A stretch of DNA of 64,000 nucleotides from Callipepla californica brunnescens (Eukaryota > Chordata > Aves > Galliformes > Odontophoridae), in the NCBI GenBank assembly GCA_023055505.1, contig JALIRH010000004.1, positions 35,035,502-35,099,501 of the forward strand, given 5' to 3'. Shown here piece after piece: positions 37,144-49,584 of this stretch; the first letter of the stretch is position 1; every line of letters starts with the position of its first letter. Below the pieces are notes generated by a model that saw only the letters and a list, made by a program, of their open reading frames with translations, did no database searches and was not told the origin of the DNA. A program made the position numbers and the translations under genes.

Positions 37144-40100
37144 AAACTCTTGCAGCTCTGAGAAGTGAGCTAATTTTGCAGTTTTCATTTTCAAAGGCGA
37201 CTTGATCCTGGCTCCGAGTTCTCTACTTCTCATTCCTTTACTGAAATCCTATCTCTTCATTAATGCAAAGCCTGTGGGTCTTGATCTCTTTAACTCCCTC
37301 CTTATCCATCCTTCTTTGAGTAGCCTCCAGTAATAGCACTTTTCTTCTGAAGAGTGCTTTAAATCTTTTATGATCTTTTGTTTTGCATTTTTAGTGACAC
37401 CTTGCTTTCTTTCTCAAATTTTCATTTGCTACTTTCTAAATGCATCTTTATGCAATAGAATATTTACTGTTGAAGAACTAGATTAACCATGTAAGTTAAC
37501 ATGGTTTTAACACAGTAGTCAGTAAGACCACTGGAGATAAAGAGATGCTTCAGATATATTTTTAGGACAAAAGGGTAGTGAAGAAACAACATAAAAATGA
37601 GGAGTTTCTGGTCCTATTTTGGGACATTGCTACACTGGTTATTGTAAAGGTTAAAATCTGTTTTCATCCTTGCAAACTTGAGTAATCTAAAAGTGGTCTT
37701 GGGCATTTCCTCTGATTCAATCTTTGTAAATTTATATTGTGCCTTCTGGAGGTCTGCATTTCCCCTGACTATAAAAAAAGCATGCTAAGCTGATTTCTCT
37801 ACTATTTTAGAAGCTTCATATTTGCCATCAGGTTTTTCCTCTGGGTTTTTGTTTCCACAGAGATGTATGAATAAAGTTACACTGAGATTGCTTACCAACA
37901 GGATAGCAGATGAAAGCTATTATTTTTCTAGTAGAGAATAGACCTGATCATTCATAAGAACATTTAGATAATTACCATAAACAACAGTGGAATGATCTTC
38001 TATAGCTAAAAGTAAAATAAACAAAGATTTGATAAAGAAATAGGCTATTGAAGCAAGCCTTGTGTTGCTTTGATATAGAATTGTCAGCTACATCTAACAG
38101 ATTAGGAAATTTAAAAAGTGCTAAATGAATGAAAAAAAGTGATATAGAAACAAACAACAACAACAAAGCCAACAACAAAATCAAGTGTTTGTAAAAAGTG
38201 AAAAAGACAGTAGAAAAACAATGGAAGAAAACAAAAAGATGAAAGCCAAAAGTGTAAAGAAAGATAAGGAAGAAAACCCGTAAGACAGGTATTACAAGAC
38301 CATCCCTTGCAAGACACTGGAGACCTAAAATAATGGCAGTTAAATAAAACTGTTTCAATAAATCCTTCAGTAATACTATTTGAGGAGTAGAGACATGAAT
38401 TGGTAGGTTCATGAGAGTAGTCCTCCGGATAAAAGTCAAAACCTTCAGTAGCTGTTTTCTGGCTCTGCTTGTATGTGATCTTTTAGGTGGAGGAGAACGT
38501 TTCTGCTCAAGCAGAAATGTCAAAAATGACCTCCATATTTCTGACTTATAGGCTAGTATAATTTCTGTATTGATATTTATCTGAGGCTTCTGAAGTCAAA
38601 AGAGTTTACATACATTATACAGGAAGGGATTTTAAAACTGTGCTCCCTCCTGCACCAGTATTTTTTTTTTTTTTATACTCTCAAAGCATCCTGTTGTTTC
38701 CCTAAAGGTAATTAATCCCTTCTCACCTCATAAGCAGGAGCTTTACAAGCATTTCAGAATGCACTTTAATTGCTTCAATCCTAATTCCTGTATAATAGTG
38801 TTAAATTCTGCAGCAGGCTAAAGCTTCATTTCTGAATTTGAATTGTATCATGTCCTGTGAGCTACATCTTAACATTACCAGCTGCCCACATGACACTTAA
38901 TATCCTGAGGAGAGTTTCATGGATGGTTTTTAAACGGGGAAGCTCTGATGCTAATGCACTGCAGTTTCCTCACTGGGAACTGTGATTATAGAAAGTGGAA
39001 TGTTTGCCTTATAGGTTTTAATGGAAACTATTTGATTGAAAAGTAATGCACAGTTGTAAGGAATGAAATGCTCAGACTGGGTGATGAACAGAGGCTACTG
39101 GAGGATGAGTTTTTATTATATTCCTGACTTTTGAATGTTTCAGCCTAACAGTCTCTGGCCTCTCTGTTGAACTGTCCAAAAAAGTTGAGAGGTAAAAAAG
39201 GAAGGGATAAGAATGAGATCTTGTGCTTACTGTTAGCTACAGAGCTGAGAGTGAGTCCTCATGGCTTTCAGGTGTTGGGTGAAACATTTTGGGGTCAAAA
39301 ATAACCAGGAAAATGAGAAACTTTTTAGGCAAAAACTTGTAGGCTCTCTTCTTGATGCCTTGTTTTTTGTTTAGAAAGCCAGTCCAAATGATACACAAGA
39401 TTAAAAAACAAACAAACAAACAAAAAAAAAACAAACACAACATTAAACAGCTTTAGTAAATGAATCCTGCTTTCAGCTGAGACCAGTGTAGCTGACAAAG
39501 TCATCTCCACTGATGTATTTTGATTGACGTGTGTGCTTAACTGAGTGCTGTGTTGTGTTCATGTTATTTGTGTTCTGAGACGCACAACAGCAGCTCACCC
39601 AAAAGAAGTGATAGTTCTGATTATAAAGTATTTAATTGAACGTGGCCTGCTGTGAGTGGACTCACTGCAGATCATCTGTAAGCCACTGCAAACATAACAG
39701 TATAATGTATTTTTCTCTCATTCACAGTTCCTTTCAGTATGATTTTACCACTCATGTGCTTTAAGAGATCAATTGGGGAAGCTTTGTGCGTTTACTGCAG
39801 CCTAAAGGCAGGCTTCCCTTCCTCTTCACTCCATTAATGTGCTGGTGATGAACTCTTTCTCACTTTTTTCCCCAGCGGGACAAAAAATGATGCGATTTCA
39901 ACCACTACAGTGATCATTCTACTCGGAGGGCTGTCTCTTGAGAGATTTTCTATGAATACTGTGTTATTTTAAGGTCATTTTGCAAATAAGTGGGTGAATG
40001 TACACTTTCTGACAACTGCCTCTGGAGGAAACACGATACAGTGACACAAAACATGGCTTGTACTCAGATAATCTGTGCAAGATCCCATCCCCTCTGTGGT

Positions 40101-41717
40101 TCAAGGTCTTTTGATATATGATCACTACAAAAAACCTTTTTTATTATATTCTCAAAACACACTACAGTGACACATGTTAAATCTGAGAAGGAAAAAAGGT
40201 GCCATGTCACCAGGGATTCTCTCAACTGAATTCCTTTCTTTAGCAGATCTGAATTAAGACAATCCACCTTAGTATTGTTTTCACATTTTAGCTCTTTGTG
40301 AATCTAGTTACAAAGTTATGGCAATTTACTTTTTCTTAATATAGAGTGTCTAGATGCCAGTCATCTTGTTTTTATGTTGATACTCCGTGACATTCTTCAT
40401 AGAGATGTTAATGTAGGTTGGATTTAGATCATGATAATCGGAGTGGAAAGAGGCTGATAATAACAAAGGGTCAGTAGTATTCAGCTATTTCATGGTAAAT
40501 TCTAAGAAACAGAAAAGGTATTGGATGGAAGTTTATATTCATAGAATGCTGTTCCTCTTGAGATTACTGAGTGCTAGCCATAAAATGAAAGTCCTGCAAG
40601 TAATAACAACAGTACATAAAGAATTAAAAATGGAGAGTCAAGTATTAAATCAAATAGCAAAAACTAGAGATTGGATGGAAATATATAATATACAATAATT
40701 TATTTTGCTTTTGGTGCTTATATATAAAGGTAGTGATTTAATGCAGTTTATTTGGGGCTTGATTCAAATCTCACTCAAGTTAGAAGAAATCTTTGTTCTG
40801 GCTTCAAGGAGTGTTGCATCAGTTATTTAATTTCAGTCAGAAAGTACTGCCACGCTATTTGAAAAGACTTGGAAGGGATATTAAGGAAGGGAGAGACTAG
40901 AACTATGCTTTTACCAATTACCTAGAAAATCCAATTAACCAGTGATTTAAAGAAGTGGAAAGCGCTGGAGTTAAATAATTTTATTTAATTCAGTTAACAA
41001 TGACACATTAGGTTGTTAAGATGAAAATCATTTAAGAATCTAATATGCTTTTCATTATCCATAGCATTTGATTGTGCATGTTAACTTCAGCAGGAAAGCC
41101 AGTCAAATTTTTATTCCTCAGATCAAGTTTGCATATTTGTAGTTATTTCAAAATGTTAAAGAGGTTGTTTGTGAAAGATAAAGTGGATTTTTTTTTCTTT
41201 TTACAACTTGAAATTTTTCTTTATTCACAGTAGAATTGCAAAGTCACCTTTGGTAGCTGGACAAAAATTTTAGGCCTATGAGCTTAAAGAACTTTGTGCA
41301 GTAGCCTGTTCTGTGTTTGCCTCTGATCAATCTTAATCAGCTTGAATATTCAATACATTTCACGTATTTCTCCTGGTTAAGGCCTAAAAATATCAGGCAC
41401 ATAACTGTTCCGTATTTTGGACTTTAACTTCAAAATTTGTTGCAGTCACTGAGCAAGTATTTGTAATTTCTCCTCATCACTTTTGTCTCTCCAGACACAG
41501 TGTTTAGTGTATTCCCAGCCGTGCAGAATGTTGGCATGTAGGTCTTAATCCTGGATTTCTAACATCAGCTTTTATTATTTAGAAAAAGGAAATCAAATCA
41601 TAAATATGCAAACAGTATTAATATACTCAATTTAGGTTATTACATACTTCTTTATTGCAATATAATTCTTGAAAATCACTTCCCTTTAACTTGCCAAGAT
41701 CAGAATAGATGGTTTGA

Positions 41718-41719
<2 letters not shown>

Positions 41720-41749
<30 letters not shown>
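41720..41749 (+). repeat. T30 homopolymer
   Basis: Thirty uninterrupted T. With the A31 run at 42503-42533 it forms a perfect 30-bp inverted repeat around 753 bp of AT-rich sequence. Confidence 0.97.
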
Positions 41750-41751
<2 letters not shown>

Positions 41752-42502
41752 ATTAGAAAATGGTATCATGAAAATAAGAAAAGAAAAAAAATCATAGAAG
41801 TCTAAATGTGAAAGGCTTTCCACTGGCATCTCATATACCAGAGTGTGACTCTGAAAGGAATGAGATGGAGTAAATGGATACTTTCAGTAAAGATAATATA
41901 ATTTACAAATATTTTTAGAAGAGTGCCAGTAACTCTGCTGACCACTGGATATGTCATACGCACACTTACTGCAGTAGTGTAAATATGGAATATTACTCCC
42001 TGGGATAAATGAAAAGAACTCAAACATCATTAGTGTTGTGGAGGCTGCTATCAGATCTACAGCATAAATGTGCTACACATGAAACTTTGAAAAGGGTGAA
42101 ACATAAAAGGGATGGTAATTTTCAATTATTGTTGTGTATTTAATTAGTTACTGCATTGTAACTGTCAATCTTGTCATTTTGATATTGCCTAAATGTAGTT
42201 GCAGTTAAGAAAGATTGTGACTTCCAGTACACTTACTAGCAGAATCATATGTTCTCTTGCGCAGCCAAGTGTACTTGAGGAAAAGAAAACAGAGAAGTGC
42301 CTTCAGCCCAAGGACATGGGATGTGTAACCCTATCAAATTGACTATCAATAATTAAGGGCTTTGATGCTTTGAATCATTTAGATAATAAGATTGCTTTGA
42401 AGTAAATAAATAACAAATTAGAATTTGTGGCAGTCACAGGTGTTTGGCAAGACCAGCTTGTAATCAACAGCAAAATGAATTCATTTTACTCTGTGTAATT
42501 AG

Positions 42503-42533
<31 letters not shown>
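42503..42533 (+). repeat. A31 homopolymer
   Basis: Thirty-one uninterrupted A, the longest homopolymer in the window. It could be the tail of a retrocopy ending at 42502, but I recognise no source gene or LINE upstream of it. Confidence 0.97.
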
Positions 42534-42536
<3 letters not shown>

Positions 42537-45238
42537 TATATGCAAATTGTAAAGCACTTTACTGAAAGATAACTGGTCAGACAGTTTTTTGTACTATAAA
42601 CTTTCATTTATGAGGGGAATTTGCAAAGTATCTATTTTCAATGTAATTTCTGTGCAGCTGGTTGAACTGTGTCAGTCTTCCTAAGAGAGAAATTCAAACA
42701 CCACTGGTATCATGCCAATCTTGTTACAACTCAGTAAGGACAAAATATGCATTTTTAAATTCGTCTCCTTCTATCCCTCTGAAATGACAGGAAACAAAAA
42801 TCACTGAAGGTTAGTCAGAATTACTTGGTGCCAGTAAATAAATGTAGTCCTTGCAGTAAATAAATAAATGAATAGCCAAACACTAGGAGATAAATTAAAA
42901 GGAATGAACTGTTAGTAATGCATTTCAAGTATTTTGTGGACCAAAAGTTAGTGTTAAAGAACAACGAAGGCTTTTCACCAGTCTTCCGTAGTAGAAAGAA
43001 AATTTCCTCATTGGCTTGCATTGCTTTTCTGGATTGTTACTGTCACCTTCAAAAGTCATGAATGAAGATCGTGCATGAGGTAGAAACTGCTTGGAGTAAG
43101 TATGCCAAATAGAAGATAGAGGCAAGTAGCTTGGCAATTAAATTGGATTTGTTTTGAATTGACTGGAAGATCAGTCCAAGTAATTATGACACAGTGGGCT
43201 GAAGAGTGTGAAAGCATCAAACTAAATGGAAATTTAGAGAAAGGAGCTGATAGAAATAATCAGAATATTCACGCAGAGAATAGAAAGTTTGATACAGAGA
43301 ACAGAAGAGGCAATTCAAATCAAACGTGCCAAAATCGATTTTTGCAGGGTTGATATTTTGAAAATATGGCCTAAAAATTTCAATATATTATGGCTAAGAG
43401 CCATAGAATTAGCTGCCATAATCAGGATTTGACATTTTTTGATGTTGAATTGTTGTCAGTAATCGGCATTGTTGGAGATATCACATCTGCCCTGAATTGT
43501 GTTCATATATAGTAAGATACTGTTGTCAGTGTAAGCCATCTGAAAGAGAAGGACAAAAGAAACAAACTTTTCCTACTTTGTTCCTCCTATGCCATAAACA
43601 GTGAGCAGTAGTTACAAATCAGTGATCATGAATAGATGTACCACACATACAACTTCTGTTTGATCCAAGCTTCTTATCCTTTCTGTGTCATTAATATTAC
43701 CTTAAATCATTAGCAAAATGTGCTGTCCTTTAAATAAAGGCACCAATTCTCACATACTCAAATATTTGTAAATGAGAATGTATGCCTTTTTTAATTGCAT
43801 TTCATTTAAAGTTATTTGCTTGTTATTAAGGAAGTTTACCTATCTTCATTGCTAGTACATTATATCTGTCTTTCTTCATTCTAGAGCTGACTAATTTCCT
43901 GAATTGGGTATCATCCATTCACACTCTCTTTGTAAAGTCTTTCAGAAAATTTTTGCTTGAAAGGAAGTGCACTTCTGAAGTGTTATCTTCAATACTAACT
44001 CGTATATCCTCTAATTTTTCCTACTTTTCATAGTAGCTGACCTTTTTATTTTATACGGCATCCATTTTCTTGATTAATGTTACAGTACCTCACCGTATGG
44101 CTAGATATGCTCCCTTTCTCCCAGTTAGCTTTTCCTGGTAGTGGATTTTGTGTCAGTTATTTCCCACTGAATAAGGTTCCAACTGGTAATCTTGCTTATC
44201 AAGAAAAGAAAAAATAGTTGACTATATAGTTGACTGCAAGATCTTGCTTGATTAACATATACATATTTCATAGGGGAAATACTTAGCAGATTATTTATAT
44301 CACAATAGGAAAAAATGGCCCAGAAGGTCTGCAGGGTTCTTCTTACTAAAATATTCATTACTTTTTAAAAACATCTTTTCTAAACTATAAATTATAATGG
44401 CATTGAACCAGCTGTGAAGAATTCTTTTTTAATATACTTGTTATTGATCTATTCTTTGATTACATGCAGTTCTTGTTGTGTAATTGTTTGTAATCACTCA
44501 TATCATAGTGATTAGAGTGAATCTTAAACCTGCATTTGTACAGATGTCATTTCTTTTGAGATGGCCAAATTTCAGAGGAGCTAGATGCAGTTTGTCCTAC
44601 TAAAGGTTATGTACAGTTTCAGTGACTTGCAGCACCTTTTTCCCTCACTGCTGTCATCCTGAGTTGCTGTTAAGCTGGTTCTGTGTTTCAACCTCACAGT
44701 GATTTCATTAGTGATAGATGAAACAGTCAATAAGTACCATCTTTGTCTTTACTCTCTTCAGTAGCCATTTAGACCTTCAAAACTTATTTTCCCAGAATTA
44801 CAAATGTTTCTCTAATGGTAGTGTTTTCTGGTATGGAATTGTCACTATTACGCTGTGTTCTGTTCTTCTGTTTCCTGTATCGCTTGTTTATTCACCTAAT
44901 GTGCTTTGCTAAATGTTTTGAAGAAAGATTTATGTTTCCTATGTATCCTTATTTCTTAGCAGAAGGGTATTTTGATTGTGTTTTAAGATCTCAGCCATTA
45001 TCACAAAAAAAAAAAAAAAAATCAACTACGATAGATACTTCATTAAGACTCATTAAGAGTGGTTTAGCACTGAAAGCCTTTACCAAGATCACAACGCATT
45101 AGGGAATTAGTTTTACAGCTACATTTTGAAGATTATACACAAAGCTTTTTGAAAGGGAAGATTTAAAACTATTTTTGAAAATGAAAATATCCAGCCTTTG
45201 CTCAGAAATAGGTAAGCATATTATTAGGGAAAAGTAAT

Positions 45239-45332
45239 AATCATAGAATTACAGAATTGTAGGGGTTGGAAGGGACCTGCCGACATCATCTAGTCCAACC
45301 CCCTGCCAAAGCAGGCTCCCTGGACCAGGTTG
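45239..45332 (-). mobile_element. CR1 LINE 3' terminus fragment
   Basis: AATCATAGAATTACAGAATT begins the complement of the CR1 tail. GTAGGGGTTGGAAGGGACCT, CATCATCTAGTCCAACCCCC, GCCAAAGCAGGCTCCCTGGA and CCAGGTTG follow. About 94 bp remain. The sequence closely parallels the 30.7 kb copy. Confidence 0.95.
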
Positions 45333-48300
45333 TAAGATGCATTTGGAGATGAATATATCCACAAATACCAGCTTTTGGACACTGCATTGTGTTTAATTAT
45401 AAGAAAGAAACCAGTGAATTTAAAATGATGTATGTGGCAAACCTCATGTCACAAAGCAGTATCATCAAATTATCAATTATGGTATGAAATTATCAAACAT
45501 TAAAAGGAGGGAAGGTAAAATTTTGATGAAGAATTATTATCTACACAGTGATTATAGCAAGATAATAACATGTGTCCAGGTTCTAATGTCTAAGTCAATA
45601 AGTACTCAAAAAGTCTGTCCTGCAAAGTGCTGTACACTCCGTATGCCCTTTGTCTCCAGCTGTAGATAAAAACATTTATTGTTGCTGAGTGTTACGCCCA
45701 GAAATTGATTGCAAAGGCAGATGCTTTTACTGAAGACATAATCTGAATTATGATTATATCATAGCTCCAAATTACAGAACAATATGTGAAAATACATAAG
45801 CTTCAGATTAATTCTTTTTTTTTTTTAATCTCACAAACATAAAACCTATTCTTTACCCAATACAGAACATAAAAACAGAGAGTATTCCAAAGATCACGAA
45901 GCTGTTATAACAATTCAAATCTTACTTTCCCAATAAAAATATCTTTTAACCATCTTTATTTTATCTATTTTCAGTCATCTGGGAAGCTTTGTCACTAAAG
46001 AGTTCATTCTAAATAGGAAAAGAACTAAAAACAAAGAAACAAACAAAAAGAGTAAGAGAGAGAGAAATAAACTGTCACTTAATTTCAATGCCTTACACAA
46101 TTCCAAAGTTTGTTTCTTTTATGAAGTGAAGCTGATATACATAAAATTCTGTGTTGAAAGGTGTGGAGATTTCTTATTTCCTTTTTATTTCAGCTTGTGT
46201 TACAACTTACAGGTTCTTTAGTTGAAAGAGGCAATCAAAAGCCTGAAGAAATATACAGTAAGATCTTTTAATGGAGTATTTCCATTTATTGTTTATTGGA
46301 GAAAAACTTGTAACTATGACACTCACTTGGAAATAAGATTTTCTTCAACCAACAGAATTCTACATATACTTTGTTAGAAAAAACCTGCAGTCTAGTACAA
46401 TTCTGCTTTAGTAAGGAAAATCCCTTTCAATTTACCCTCAGAGGAGCCTGGACTTCCTTCCATTTTAATAATGGGTAAAGAAATATTCTTTGAGAACTCC
46501 ATTGTCATTTTGTCTTCTATTCCAGATTTAGTCTCTTAGGCTGACAGTACCAGAACTGGCTCACAGGAAACTCAGATTTTCTTCTCAGATTGATCACGGA
46601 CTTTTCTATGAGATTTTAGAACATATCTTTCTATTGCATTATTCCTAAAAAAATTGTAACATACTTAACAAATTAATTATTACTTTGAAATTCTTGGAAG
46701 AATGATTTGAATAAAGTTTAGAGGGAGGTAAATCGGAAACTATTTTTAATGAAATCACGACTGAATACAGAAAAGCGCTGATTACAAAGAGTTCTGTCTC
46801 TTGGCTGACTTAGATATGAAATGTCTTCTAAAACTGTCAAATCACTTCACTGAGATTACAGATAGCAATATTTTACTTTGTAGAAAGCCAGTATAAAATA
46901 TGAATTACTTTTCATCACATCTAAATTTTCCCTACTTTGGCTTTTTTGTTTGGGTTGGAATAGGACGTGGCTTTGAGACCTTATTTTCTGAATAAATTAA
47001 ATTCTATATTTTAAATATGAACCACTTTTAATAGTGTAAGAGAAATCTGACATGACACTTGAGAATCAAGTCTGACTCTGTTCTAGAGTTGAGAACTTTA
47101 TTTTCATGCTTTATTTATCTGTTGCAGCCTGATAGTAATTACTATATTATTTGGTTTATCAAGAAATTATTTTATTGGTCAATGTTAGTGGGTGAGGAAG
47201 GTACAGAGAAACAGAAAGAGACATTAATTTCATGTAGAATAAAACTTATGCCTAATATAAACAAGTAGAATTTTGTACTAAGTTCTCTCCCCCCAAAATA
47301 TAAAAATCTAACATACTTTGATTCCTTGCATCATTATTTTTTTTTTTCAGACAAAACACGTGAGACTTTTTTCTCCTTATTTTTTTTTCCAAGTTTTCAA
47401 AAGTACAAAATGTGATTTATAATCCTGAAGCCACACTTAGTATGTTTCTGCTTCTGTACGGGGCCAACAGCTATATGTCATTTTGGTTTCTGTTGGCTCA
47501 CTTAGGCACTTCTAATTTACTCTGGGTTGATAGAATAGATACTTTTCAACTCCTTTCCTTCAAAGGCAACCAAGGAGGCAAGCTGCCATCCACCACCTCT
47601 CTGAAAAGATTGTATGAGCAGATGCTTTCGACTTCAAGAGTCAGCATCTTTGTTTCCTTTATACTTTCAAGAACATGTCCTTCTTTTCTTTGAAGACTGT
47701 GTATTTGCATGGATGGGTGAGTTTTGTTAGCAGATGGGAAGTCACAGGTGGTATTGCTTGGAAACATAATTAAAATGCATTGATTGGTTTAAATGACTAA
47801 CAGGATATGGCCTACTCATTCCACCCTGAATGGGATGGATAGAATGCAGCTCCATATTCTGGCAACAAATTGGTTACACTTTTTAAAAGGGAAATTAATC
47901 TGGAGTGAACTCACTTGATAATCCCTGACTCTGAAGTTTTCATCAAAATTACTCCTCTATCACCTTAAAATGACAAAGGAAATAATTCACTATCAACAGA
48001 GTTGTGGTCTTTATTGTTGTTGCTTGTTTGTTTGTTCAGTTTTTAAAATGTGTTTTTATATTAGCATTTATGCATGTCACAGTGTTGCTACCAGAAAGGA
48101 CTGTTTTCTTTAACTGGATAGAGTTGAATCATTTGTGCTTGGGAAGGGAGTGCTGATCAAAATTAATTAGGGAGGAAGGAGTGTTATTAAAGATAAAGAG
48201 AGTTATCTAATTGCTAACACTGTGTCTCATAAGCTTTACCATAATATGAAGGAATGCACTGTAGTTGAGAACAGATAGATACCAAAGTCCAAAGCTCCTT

Positions 48301-48399
48301 GGTGTATTAACTATAATACTTACAGTACTTCCTTATGGTTTATATGTAGTATTAGTTTAAATACCTACGTTAAAATATCTAAGGGACTCTGACATTTGT
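45333..48399. other. Noncoding interval, no gene recognised
   Basis: AT-rich DNA with a (GTTT)n-like stretch at about 48012-48038 and T-rich runs near 45808-45819. No exon or interspersed repeat was recognised. Confidence 0.6.
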
Positions 48400-48450
48400 T
48401 AGGAAAGCAACATGGTCAGGCACGTGTGCTCCAGATGGTTCCTGCAGTGT

Positions 48451-48716
48451 GATGAAGATAACTTTCTGATGCAGGTGGTAGAGGAGCTGACAAGGAGTGG
48501 GGTGTTACTTGACCTTGTACTTAAAAGGATGGCCTTGTTAGTGAAGTGAAGGTGGGGGGAAGATTGGGATGTAGTGATCACAAGATGGTGGAGTTCAATA
48601 TCTTGAATAGAAGAAGCAAACCTACAAGTAGGATTGCTACCCTGGACTTCAGGAGAGCCTACTTTGATCTCTTCTGGGACCTTCTTGGAGTTATCTCATG
48701 GGCTAGGGTGTCATAA
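48451..48716 (+). pseudogene. CR1 ORF2 endonuclease-tail remnant
   Basis: The frame from 48451 reads DEDNFLMQVVEELTRSGVLL then DLVLKRMALLVK before TGA at 48547-48549. This corresponds to the stretch before the last endonuclease motif in CR1-type LINEs. The next part is in another frame: GRLGCSDHKMVEFNILNRRS, whose SDH triplet (codons at 48573-48581) is the terminal catalytic motif of the APE-like endonuclease domain. It continues through TLDFRRAYFDLFWDLLG to TAA at 48714-48716. At least one frameshift and two stops make it nonfunctional. The domain's N-terminal two thirds are absent. Confidence 0.85.
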
Positions 48717-48765
48717 TATAAAGGGGCCCATGAGAGCTGATCAGCATTTAAACAGATCTTCTAGA

Positions 48766-49473
48766 CTGGAGAGTTGGACAGAAAGGAACCAGGTGAGGTT
48801 CCACAAGAACAAGGGTAGAGTCTTGCACCTAGGGAGGAATAACTGCATGCACCAGTTTAGGTTGGGGGATGAGCTACTGGAGAGGAGCTGGGTGCCCTGG
48901 TGGATGACAGGCTGGCCATGAGCCAGCAGTGTGTCCTGGTGGCCAGGAAAGCCAATGGTATCCTGGGGTGAATTAAAAAGAGCATAAACAGCAGGTCAAG
49001 GAAGGTGATCCTCCCCCCCCACTCTGCCCTGGTGAGGCCTTACCTAGAGTATTGTGTTCAGTTCTGGGTTCCCTGGTACCAAAAAGACAGGGATCTCCTG
49101 GAAAGAGTCCACTGGAGGGATACAAAGATGATAAAGAGTGTGGATCACCTTCTTTATGATGAAAGGCTGAAAGACCTGTCTCTGTTCAGCCTTGAAAAAA
49201 GAAGACTCAGAGGGGATCTGATCCACGTCTACAAATATCTAGAAGTGTGGGAGGCAAAGGGATGAGGCTGGACTCTTCTCAGCAGTGTTTGGTGATAGGG
49301 TAAGGGGAAATGGACACAAACTGAAGCATAGGAAGTTCTGCACAAATGTGTGTGGGAACTTCTTCACAGTGAGGTTGGTGGAGCACTGGCACAGGCTGCA
49401 CAGAGAGGTGGTGGAGTCTCCTCTGGAGATGTTCCAGACCCGCCTGGACACTTACCTGTGCAACCTGGGCTAG
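48766..49473 (+). pseudogene. CR1 ORF2 post-catalytic and C-terminal remnant
   Basis: Three frames together give the CR1 ORF2p region beyond the RT active site. First is LESWTERNQVRFHKNKGRVL with HLGRNN (frame of 48634, closing at 48921). Second is SALVRPYLEYCVQFWVPWYQ, LLERV and SLEKRRLRGDLIHVYKYLE (frame of 49005, closing at 49265). Third is RVRGNGHKLKHRKF, FFTVRLVEHWHRLHREVVES and LDTYLCNLG (frame of 49285, stop TAG at 49471-49473). A TGA at about 48969 replaces a conserved codon in the ANGILG segment, and frame changes near 48900 and 49270 confirm decay. No catalytic residues remain. Confidence 0.9.
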
Positions 49474-49584
49474 AGAGCTGCTTTGGTATGGGGTTTGGAC
49501 TATAAGTTTTCTAGAGGTCCCTTCCAACCCCTACAGTTCTGTGATTCTGTGATATATGGTAATAAAAGAGGGAGAGACATGGCC

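Larger units (their letters stand above)
30821..45238. other. 14.4-kb interval without recognisable interspersed repeats or genes
   Basis: I found no CR1, LTR or coding exon here. Simple sequences include T26 at 33758-33783, A18 at 35850-35867, a (T/A)-rich stretch at 36621-36682, G10 at 37134-37143, T14 at 38661-38674, (CAAA)n at 39403-39436, T30 at 41720-41749, A31 at 42503-42533 and A17 at 45005-45021. The 183-codon minus frame at 37972-38523 overlaps a strongly A-rich, T-poor plus strand that explains its openness. Confidence 0.55.
48400..49553 (+). mobile_element. CR1 LINE with internal deletion of the RT core
   Basis: This is the longest CR1 in the window, about 1.15 kb. The left third (about 48405-48765) matches the end of the CR1 endonuclease domain and the linker after it. 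From about 48770 the sequence jumps to the region downstream of the reverse-transcriptase active site, then runs collinearly through the ORF2 C-terminus, 3' UTR and tail TTCTGTGATTCTGTGAT ending at 49553. The RT fingers and palm, including the YADD-type catalytic motif, are missing. Both parts lie in the same orientation and order as in a full element, so a single insertion with internal deletion is the simplest reading. Two separate truncated insertions cannot be excluded. It is noncoding and not autonomous. Confidence 0.88.

Noticed and set aside
37972..38523. 183-codon open frame on the minus strand, the longest in the window
   Set aside because: Its first codon is TTG, not ATG, and its hydrophobic second half comes from an A-rich, T-poor plus strand (about 38100-38280) that removes stop codons on the complement. 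No domain is recognisable.
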